A model generated the notes under the pieces. The model was not told the DNA's origin. It did no database searches and was given only the letters and a program-made list of their open reading frames with translations. 55,643 bases of DNA from the NCBI GenBank assembly GCA_023701435.1, contig JAMPXB010000025.1:1-55643 (forward strand). Reading direction: 5' to 3'. This DNA is from Bacteriovoracaceae bacterium. GTDB taxonomy: Bacteria; Bdellovibrionota; Bacteriovoracia; Bacteriovoracales; Bacteriovoracaceae. A program made the position numbers and the translations under genes. This document shows, in pieces, positions 50,001-55,643 of the stretch. Within the stretch, counting starts at the first letter, position 1. Each line of letters begins with the position of its first letter.

Positions 50001-50424
50001 CATTTGTATTGGCACCCATTTGCGAGAGCTGTTTGGAAACGTGAGCATAAGGGATTGAATAGAGTGCTTGGTAAGAATAAGTTTTAGAAGCGCCTTCATC
50101 GGTCACACGGATCGCTACCGATTCTCCCGTTGGAACTTGCGCTAAAACAGTAGTGAGGGTTAAGGGCGAACAATCAGGATCAAGCTTGACGTGGAAGACC
50201 CCATGACTTAATTGAACGTTAGTTAATTGCTGAGAACAAAGTACATGTCCGATTCCACCCGGTTCAGTATAGGCCAATTCAAACTTTAAATTAACAGAAT
50301 TAGTTACAGGTGATCCATTGACATTGACCAGCCGGCCGGAATAGCTCAAAGAATTGGAGGCCATTAGTCCTAAAGGTTTAATCAAAAGCGCTAGCAGTAA
50401 AAACTTAAACATTTGTTTTTGCAT
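47089..50424 (-). CDS. Giant tail-fibre-like adhesin (mosaic adhesive trimer type)
   Basis: 1111 residues with a signal peptide ending GLMA. The N-terminal domain starts SLSYSGRLVNVNGSPV (about 22-135), a beta domain shared with the neighbouring fibre. It is followed by a long repeat shaft: LPLAQGGTGAANAADARTNLG-like segments, MGSNAIVNLSAPTNPTDAANMAYVDA, and repeated NVGIGTxxPxxKLDVxG elements at several sites. Residues 975-1111 form a distinct tip (IHIKTPFRPSV, DLTYVGYSYTT, IYLRFKPGNVYYTSFRV). No S74 chaperone. By analogy with Bdellovibrio mosaic adhesive trimers it should be a trimeric secreted fibre; ligand unknown. Confidence 0.82.
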   Translation of the reverse strand: MQKQMFKFLLLALLIKPLGLMASNSLSYSGRLVNVNGSPVTNSVNLKFELAYTEPGGIGHVLCSQQLTNVQLSHGVFHVKLDPDCSPLTLTTVLAQVPTGESVAIRVTDEGASKTYSYQALYSIPYAHVSKQLSQMGANTNDILQWDGSKWKPTTLGSASGVGTVTEIDTGTGLTGGPITTTGIISIANSGVNTAQLANGAVTDLKVAAGIARTKLANGTPNYVLMNNGSGVISEVAQLPLAQGGTGAANAADARTNLGLGSSAVFNYFACLPGEVSKFILPGGWSCVADSDSLDTTKLPLAGGTMGGAINMGSNAIVNLSAPTNPTDAANMAYVDAQVGAVNSSQWTTAGSDIYFDVGNVGIGTASPAAKLDVNGQTIVGDANKTLGLWPFYISDTSDLGWKVADSAGNPKFELYAGRSGVNEMRLLNGVKLIGYGQDLTMGTTSFGNALTISNLNGSLGVAGNLNVSGLLRLKSDNANYVELRAPTALASTLSFIFPGSLGTAGQALVTDGAGNLSWSSVATSASTVGGDLNGTITNAQINAEAVGSAEIADLSVADSDIANNTISYGKLNLADASIPQAKINDLTTALSGKEPTIVAGVSTQFWRGDKTWQTLNTTAVPEGTNLYFLESRVRSALMTGYAAGSALALAPTDSLLQALGKLEGQIIANKAAFDSTGQWSKNGTSVYYNGGNVGIGTSTPSSLMEISSGTTGDAVLTIVADTDNNNENDNPRISLIQDGPAGSGTGMEIGFSGEDTGSSGNIFSLARRFGGVVNWNTFNINTETGNIGIGTSSPTQRLTVNGSQNITNGNLGISNSAADSTSQVTLQNDVQTFSLAVSGTSGDLFGVYDNTNPGYRLVVAPVTGNVGIGINQPVGRLHVNNNGGTIGGSSAQIENASINVVGGSPGNLAIDSNEIQQFGDTLNIRGENGININTGDSADADSVLAVSVLKSGNVGIGKTTPQAKLDVAGSAVIGNGIGAKTIGVVSFFTSNNTTANYIHIKTPFRPSVDTEMYYFKVEGYSYADSKDIDLTYVGYSYTTIPSAIQNPQSRDPQGFFAPTQYIGSDGYIYLRFKPGNVYYTSFRVDSTYVGNGRIVYPGEMTVIESAVATL

Positions 50425-50508
50425 AAGACTTCGTTTTTAAATAAATAAACTATTCTTATTCCTATTGGCATTTTTACAGATTTCTTAGTTATTAGTGTTT
50501 TACCTCAA

Positions 50509-53500
50509 CTAATGGACTCCGTAACAGCATCTGAAAACTCGGGAATTACCACGTCCATCTATTGCAGGTCCATCAAGATTCGTACAGGCCATATTATTAG
50601 TCACTTTGAACAGATCATCCCCAGTAGAGCTATTATTAATCCATGTTCCAATAGTAATAGCGGCCATACCAAGAGAGGTACAAACAGCGTTCAATTCACC
50701 TTCATCGCACAGGTGACCACCAGCTTGAAGACAAGTGATCTGAGCTGATGCTATAGGTGCAGCTGCACGATCGACGTTGTCATAACAGAAATTGTTATAA
50801 ACTAAAACTTTACCGGCACTACATGCCGTCTGTCGAATATCGCCCGCAACTGTTAATTTCGAAGTTGGAGTCGTTGTACCAACACCTACATTCCCTGTGG
50901 ATTCAGAAGCATAAAAAAGTACACGGCTGTTAGCTGAATCAAATATTCCAGTAAAACCTGTTCCACTCCCATTGGTCCAAATATAACTATCCCCTCCGGC
51001 CATTTTTAGATCTCCAGTGATAGCAACATCACCGGCAACATCTAGTTTATTCGTTGGATTTACTGTACCTATTCCAACATTACCAGTTTGACGACGGATT
51101 GAAATACCTTGCATCTCAACACCGTTTTCTAACGTTAATAACTGTAATAAGTCAGCGCCGCCATCATAGCGAAGGATTCCACCATAGGCAGTGGTATTGA
51201 ATTCCGTGAATAAGATGTCTCTCTTATAAGTATCCTGACTATCAATTCGTAAAGCAGTAGCATCGGCTGCACCCATCCCGCTTATATTCAATTTCCCTTC
51301 AGGACTGGAAGTACCAATCCCCACATTACCACTAGCACGATAAATATTACCACTACTCAAGGTCCACTGATTGGCCCCTGATGAAACTTGAGTATCCACA
51401 TACTGCTTATTAACAGCATCAGTTAAATTAACCGGCGCCTGGGGGATCTGCATCGTCTGCAAAGCCGTCGCTGGATAAACAATCCCATTGATGGTGGCAC
51501 CAGCTGAAAGACTGGCCTGCTTATTATTAAAAGTATTCCAGTCAGTAGAACTTAAATATCCATTCGTTGTTGTATTGGCCTGAGAGATAGATACAACTGG
51601 TGTTGTTGTTCCAGTAGCAACACCGATCGGGGCTGTACCTGTGACACTGGTCACAGTACCGCCAGTACCCGTAGCCGAAATTGAAATTCCACCAGCACTA
51701 TTATTGATCGTGACCCCTGTGCCCGCAGTAAGTGTCGCCGGTATCGGAGCCGCTCCCGTTGAGCCGATTAAGATTTGACCATTGGTCAATGCTGCTGCTT
51801 CAACTATCGCGGTCGGTGTTGAGACCATGATGCGGTTACCGGTTAAAGATCCTGTATTAGTCCCACCTCGCGCTACCGGCAATACACCTGTGGTGATTTT
51901 AGCAGTATCAAGATTTGGAATATCAGCGGCGGCCAGCATGGAGTTAATCCAGTTGGTGCCGTTGTACTTTAAAAAGTTTCCACTGGTGATTGTGGTAATG
52001 GCCACAAGAGTGCCCTTGATTTTATCAACACTCGTTGAATTATAGGTCCCACTAACGTCTCCCGAAAAAGTTGAAGCGGTACCAAGCTTAGCATTAAAGG
52101 CATCGTAGTCTGTTTTACTGATAAGACCGGCAGTTACTCCCGCTGCGCTAGCAAAAGGGATGTTAATCGTATGAACTCCAGCTGCGGTAGACCAATTAGG
52201 TGCAAGCCCACTTGAGCCATTAGCAAAGGATTGAGTGCCGCTGGTAGAGCCGTTGATGTTAGTAATTCCTGCACCAGATACGCCAAAGGCTTGCCAGCTC
52301 GGTCCACCATTACAATACTCGACATTGCCAGCGTTATAACGAATGGCCCCGGCCTTGATTGCATTACAGGCAACAGCATCGGCACCAATTTGAATAGCAC
52401 CGATCACTTCTAATTTGGACCTGGGAGTCGTTGTTCCAATACCTATATCTCCATCATGATCTATGGTCATACGGTTTGCGGCTACAGTTGTTCCATTTGG
52501 AGTTGTAAAGAAGTTCATGGAACGACCTTCTGCCGCTGTTGACTGGTTTTCAGTTGCAGTCACTTCTATTTTCGGAGCAGAATTTGGACTAATTGAACTG
52601 CCCCACCAAAATGAGAGACCACCAACCACCGTTCCATTTGTTATGGCGCCGGTTCTAATGGTTCGCCACATTGGTACTGTCGCTTTGCTCACCACCGGAT
52701 TATCATAGAAAATAGTATTGCCTCCATTCACCCGCAATTTTTCTACTCCATTAACCGCAAGACTCATTTCATCTGCCCATTGAGCAAAAATACCTGTATC
52801 TGTGTCTCCAGCAAACGCTATCGCAGGTGTTGTTGCTGTTCCGAATGGAATTTGAATCTGCCCTGAAGCAACGTGCAGAGAACTTTGAGGAGTTGTTGTT
52901 CCAATCCCTACATTCCCTGTATTGTAATAAATATCATTAACATTCTTAGTCCATTTAGAAGCTTCGGCAGCTTTAGTATCCACATATAACTTCGTTGCAG
53001 CATCAGTGTCTAATAAAGGAGCAGCTAAACCAGTGACATTATTTCCTCCCATGAGAAGATTGCCACTCATGGTGCCACCAGCTTTCAGGACATAATTTGA
53101 CTGAGCAGTAGAAACCGCTGCAATATTCCCTACTAGTTTCCCAATGGAAGATAACATCGTATCGGCTGCGGTGACTGTACCGGCAGTTGTATTTAATCCG
53201 GCAAGATCAGTACCTAGAACCTTTGGCTCAGTGAAATATAAATTGGTCGTGCCTTCAGCAACATTATCAGTTGTAAGACTCGTGATGGAGTTTTGCAAAT
53301 TAGTAAGAGTTGTACTTAATCCATTGATCTTTGATTGCGCAATATTCGCTCCCGCCGCAATATCTGCATCCACAATCGATCCATCAACAATACCCGAAGA
53401 ATCGGTAGAAATTGTAACCCATGATAAATTTCCGAAAGCATCAGTGCGCAGGACCTGACCATTAGTTCCCAGAGATCCAGGTAGCGTAAAAGTTACAGTT

Positions 53501-54576
53501 GATCCAATCGTCACCGGAGCTTTTAACTCCACGTAATTAGCACCTGAATCTTTGAAACGTACTTTACCCGTGAGAGCAATATTGCCGGTCACATCTAATT
53601 TTTCATTGGGATTGGTGGTCCCAATCCCCACATTGTCGGTGTTATAGAAAATCTTATTCCCCGTCTTACTCCACTGACCGGTGCCATCGAAGGCGGTGTC
53701 ATTGGAAAGGATTTGCGCTTGAAGATTTTCCAGGGCTTCCAACACGTTATTAGTACCTGCAATCGGTGCTGCAGTACCAGTTCCCAGACCCAGAAGGAGC
53801 GCTCCTCGAACGGACTGATCAAAATTCTGCCAGGCCTTAGTACCATCTAAATAATCTGTGCTGGCGCCACCAGTAGGAAGTTTATCTTCTTTGTTTCCCA
53901 GAGCAGTTCCTAAATTGGCAATTTTTGATTGAGCAATAGCGGCGGTCGGAGAAATATCACCATCAACGATAGTCCCCTCTTGAATCATGGCGGAGGTCAC
54001 CCCATCAACATCAATAGCAATTGTTCCAGAAACTGAAATGGGTCCACCAATCAGTCCAGCACCAGTATTGATAGAAGTCACTGAACCGTTTCCGGTTCCC
54101 ACCGGATTACGAGGCACCCATTTCTTAGCGGTGTCATCCCAAGTGAGGATTTGTCCTTCAGTTGCACTCATTTGAACAATCTGCTTAGACATCTCTGAGA
54201 TCAAAGAAAATGGTATTGAGTGGAGGGCCTGGAAGGAGTAAACCTTAGAATTTGATTGATCAGTAATTCTAATCGCGACAGATTGATTGGTCGGAGTATT
54301 AGAAAGAACTGAAACAAGAGTTGATGGAGTACAATCTAACTCCAACTTGATATGAAAAACTCCATTAGCAAGTGGAACGTTAGCAATCTCATCACTACAA
54401 AGAATCACTGTTGGAGCATTGGTATAGGCCAGCTCAGCTTTTAAATTCACGGAGCCCACCACTGGTGAGCCATTACTATTAACAAGCCGTCCGGAGTAAC
54501 TTAAGGAATCAGCGGCATAAGCTGCGCCAAGGCCAGCTAGCCATAATACCCCGATTACTAAAGACATCTTTCTCAT
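50509..54576 (-). CDS. Giant tail-fibre-like adhesin with Cys-rich lectin-like tip
   Basis: 1355 residues with a signal peptide ending GAAYA. It has the same N-terminal domain as the downstream fibre (SLSYSGRLVNSNGSPV, NLKAELAYT, LHSIPFSLIS), then many shaft modules: NVGIGTTxPxxKLDVxG-like elements occur around six times, MGGNNVTGLAAPLLDTDAATKLYVD, ARGGTNTGSLTGNRIMVSTP. The last 110 residues form a different tip with eight Cys (TCLQAGGHLCDEGELNAVC, GTWINNSS, VFRCCYGVH), similar to C-type-lectin-like or sulfatase-modifying-like CxxAGxRLC domains. Probably a secreted trimeric fibre. AAGG precedes the ATG. The gene lies 84 bases upstream of the next fibre gene on the same strand. Confidence 0.82.
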   Translation of the reverse strand: MRKMSLVIGVLWLAGLGAAYAADSLSYSGRLVNSNGSPVVGSVNLKAELAYTNAPTVILCSDEIANVPLANGVFHIKLELDCTPSTLVSVLSNTPTNQSVAIRITDQSNSKVYSFQALHSIPFSLISEMSKQIVQMSATEGQILTWDDTAKKWVPRNPVGTGNGSVTSINTGAGLIGGPISVSGTIAIDVDGVTSAMIQEGTIVDGDISPTAAIAQSKIANLGTALGNKEDKLPTGGASTDYLDGTKAWQNFDQSVRGALLLGLGTGTAAPIAGTNNVLEALENLQAQILSNDTAFDGTGQWSKTGNKIFYNTDNVGIGTTNPNEKLDVTGNIALTGKVRFKDSGANYVELKAPVTIGSTVTFTLPGSLGTNGQVLRTDAFGNLSWVTISTDSSGIVDGSIVDADIAAGANIAQSKINGLSTTLTNLQNSITSLTTDNVAEGTTNLYFTEPKVLGTDLAGLNTTAGTVTAADTMLSSIGKLVGNIAAVSTAQSNYVLKAGGTMSGNLLMGGNNVTGLAAPLLDTDAATKLYVDTKAAEASKWTKNVNDIYYNTGNVGIGTTTPQSSLHVASGQIQIPFGTATTPAIAFAGDTDTGIFAQWADEMSLAVNGVEKLRVNGGNTIFYDNPVVSKATVPMWRTIRTGAITNGTVVGGLSFWWGSSISPNSAPKIEVTATENQSTAAEGRSMNFFTTPNGTTVAANRMTIDHDGDIGIGTTTPRSKLEVIGAIQIGADAVACNAIKAGAIRYNAGNVEYCNGGPSWQAFGVSGAGITNINGSTSGTQSFANGSSGLAPNWSTAAGVHTINIPFASAAGVTAGLISKTDYDAFNAKLGTASTFSGDVSGTYNSTSVDKIKGTLVAITTITSGNFLKYNGTNWINSMLAAADIPNLDTAKITTGVLPVARGGTNTGSLTGNRIMVSTPTAIVEAAALTNGQILIGSTGAAPIPATLTAGTGVTINNSAGGISISATGTGGTVTSVTGTAPIGVATGTTTPVVSISQANTTTNGYLSSTDWNTFNNKQASLSAGATINGIVYPATALQTMQIPQAPVNLTDAVNKQYVDTQVSSGANQWTLSSGNIYRASGNVGIGTSSPEGKLNISGMGAADATALRIDSQDTYKRDILFTEFNTTAYGGILRYDGGADLLQLLTLENGVEMQGISIRRQTGNVGIGTVNPTNKLDVAGDVAITGDLKMAGGDSYIWTNGSGTGFTGIFDSANSRVLFYASESTGNVGVGTTTPTSKLTVAGDIRQTACSAGKVLVYNNFCYDNVDRAAAPIASAQITCLQAGGHLCDEGELNAVCTSLGMAAITIGTWINNSSTGDDLFKVTNNMACTNLDGPAIDGRGNSRVFRCCYGVH

Positions 54577-54664
54577 AACTGCCTTACAGATTAGTTAGTT
54601 CTTAATAATCTTAACGGCTGATATGAAACAAATGTTTAAGCAGGACTAAACTTAAAAAATATAA
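54577..54664 (-). other. Leader region of the 50509-54576 fibre gene
   Basis: Non-coding and AT-rich, it should hold the promoter of the giant fibre gene. I see AAGG before the ATG and an AT-rich segment, but no promoter good enough to mark. Confidence 0.4.
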
Positions 54665-54985
54665 TTAATCCTTTAGGACTGACCGTGAATTTCTAATTTT
54701 TATCAATAACTTGTGCGATTTAACCTTGCGGCTTCCTAAAGGGCGTGGAAGCCATTGCGCGGACGAGGCCTTTTTGATTTTATTATCACTAACTTTCTTT
54801 TTGGCTAACTTGATTAGCAGGACATAGGGGTTATCGCCCAGGATGTAAAGAAAGTCTTCCAGTACATCTTTATAATATTGAGTTGGGGAAAATAAGCCTC
54901 CAAAAGCCTCACGTTCAAGCTTTGTTTCTCCTCCAACGAATTCTAATTTGAGAGTCCGAGTGTTGTAACTATTCCGATGTTGCCA
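54665..54985 (-). pseudogene. Open frame without a start codon, unidentified protein fragment
   Basis: A 106-codon open frame from after TGA (54986-54988) to TAA (54665-54667). It has no ATG, GTG or TTG early in frame, yet its translation looks like a real, basic, globular protein end: LKLEFVGGETKLEREAFGG, LFSPTQYYKDVLEDFLYI, LLIKLAKKKVSDNKIKK, SSAQWLPRPLGSRKVKSHK. I do not recognise the family. It overlaps the end of the fibre remnant in another frame. Best read as the 3' part of a gene whose 5' end was lost or replaced; a frameshifted intact gene is less likely. Confidence 0.5.
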
Positions 54986-55140
54986 TCAGTAGAAATTAGT
55001 ATTCCTGTTAAATGGGATGCTCCATTATCTCGCTTGGTATGAGAGCCCAGTTAGAACTAAAACCACTAACTCTACCAGATTCAACAAGATAAGAAGTAAA
55101 AGCTGAATGAATTCCACCCTGAGTGTTCCTAAGTATTAAA
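54943..55140 (-). pseudogene. Frameshifted remnant of a tail-fibre shaft
   Basis: Two reading frames joined by a one-base shift near 55046 give a continuous fibre-like sequence. The first frame reads LILRNTQGGIHSAFTSYL, VESGRVSGFSSNW; the second reads GSHTKRDNGASHLTGILI, STDGNIGI, before a stop at 54943. Such segments normally precede the NVGIGT shaft repeats. The first frame can be opened by an ATG at 55154 inside the end of the S74 gene, giving a 48-residue ORF ending at 55008, but this is probably not a functional gene. It indicates decay or recombination between fibre genes. Confidence 0.6.
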
Positions 55141-55643
55141 CTATTTCTTGTCATTTAGCGCTTTTTCTATTTTGTCTAAACGCTGTTCAAGCTCATGGTT
55201 TTTACGTTTTAAGTCGTCATTGTCTTTTTCAAGCGATTGTACACGTTCGTCAGTCTTGAACATCCATTCACGAATTTCACCTAAAGCATTAATGATTGGA
55301 GCTACTAAATTTTGGTAAGCGACAGATTTAAAACCTTGCGCATTTGTTTTTACAAGTTCAGGAAAAACCTTTTCTACTTCTTGGGCAATTAATCCAATCT
55401 GTTTTGATTGATCTTTATTTGTATCTTTCCAGTAATAAGAGACACCTTCTAACTTTGTCACCGCATCAAGCGCATATGGAATCGAACTGATATTACGTTT
55501 TAAACGAACATCAGAACTTTGTGTGAGCGTTCCCGCAAGTGTTGCATTGCCTGAAGAATAAATACTTAAAATACAAGCGCCCAATCCAAAACACATTGAG
55601 TTAGCTCCAAGAGGAGCGCCGGTCGATGATGAATACCATCGCC
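55141..55643 (-). CDS. Tail-fibre protein, C-terminal S74 chaperone domain (partial)
   Basis: The frame is open to the right edge, so the N-terminus is outside the window; the internal ATG at 55596 is not the true start, because WYSSSTGAPLGANS precedes it in frame. The visible part has a fibre strand (SIYSSGNATLAGTLTQ) and then an intramolecular chaperone/peptidase S74 domain: SDVRLKRNISSIPYALD, YYWKDTNKD, IGLIAQEVEKVFPELV, VAYQNLVAPIINALGEI, and a terminal coiled coil. S74 domains trimerise phage and bacterial fibres and then cleave themselves off at the Ser of the SDxRLKxN motif. This confirms a fibre locus at the right edge. Confidence 0.9.
   Translation of the reverse strand, partial: RWYSSSTGAPLGANSMCFGLGACILSIYSSGNATLAGTLTQSSDVRLKRNISSIPYALDAVTKLEGVSYYWKDTNKDQSKQIGLIAQEVEKVFPELVKTNAQGFKSVAYQNLVAPIINALGEIREWMFKTDERVQSLEKDNDDLKRKNHELEQRLDKIEKALNDKK

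Noticed and set aside
50512..54175. Plus-strand open frames of 60-104 codons inside the giant fibre genes
   Set aside because: They lie antisense to long intact coding regions, lack ribosome sites and have low-complexity translations caused by the repeat composition.
55141..55596. Taking ATG 55596 as the start of the S74 protein
   Set aside because: The frame stays open and fibre-like up to the window edge, and no ribosome site or signal peptide precedes that ATG.

Overview
The window looks like a chromosomal segment of a Gram-negative predatory or predator-related bacterium, most likely Bdellovibrionota (Bacteriovoracia, Peredibacter/Bacteriovorax-like). This is an inference from gene content, not from a marker gene. 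It has many lipoproteins and outer-membrane barrels, several phage-tail-fibre-like surface fibres of the kind described in Bdellovibrio as mosaic adhesive trimers, the paired TIGR03545/TIGR03546 families, RNase Y in a Gram-negative setting, and motAB. I see no tRNA, rRNA, CRISPR array, insertion sequence or prophage. Coding density is very high; the only stretch over 300 bases without an intact gene is 54577-55140.

Left part (1-15.9 kb): motA and the start of motB (minus strand). Divergent from them is a two-gene unit: a membrane protein in which Leu recurs at exactly every third residue for 75 consecutive triplets, then a fibronectin-III lipoprotein. Next is a tightly overlapping aromatic-amino-acid degradation operon (PLP aminotransferase, fumarylacetoacetase-family hydrolase, homogentisate dioxygenase, flavin-reductase-like protein). 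A good sigma-54 promoter match precedes a cell-surface glycan operon (glycosyltransferase, GH1-like/degenerate RmlD fusion, UDP-galactopyranose mutase). The TIGR03546/TIGR03545 pair follows.

Middle (15.9-35 kb): a minus-strand surface cluster (Asp-box lipoprotein, beta-barrel, short fibre with a C1q-like tip, small lipoprotein), a fused E1 alpha/beta 2-oxoacid dehydrogenase, a lipoprotein, a subtilase with a large helical insertion, a TIGR03960-type B12/radical-SAM protein, two outer-membrane proteins, a large Ig-like repeat lipoprotein, a CsbD-like small protein under a second sigma-54 promoter match, and leucine dehydrogenase with a textbook terminator. Leucine dehydrogenase and the fused E1 could act in sequence in branched-chain amino-acid breakdown, and with the homogentisate operon they suggest a lifestyle that burns amino acids.

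Right part (35-47 kb): a ferredoxin, a thioredoxin-reductase-like flavoprotein and a CorC-type protein, then a long minus-strand housekeeping run read from 44866 down to 37907 (Nudix, ftsY, zapA, 5-formyl-THF cyclo-ligase, rny, SDR, membrane protein, second Nudix, two membrane proteins). Its first start codon overlaps that of the divergent epmA. Far right (47-55.6 kb): two giant tandem fibre genes with different C-terminal tips, a decayed fibre remnant beside an unidentified start-less reading frame, and the 3' end of a further fibre gene with an S74 chaperone domain running off the right edge.
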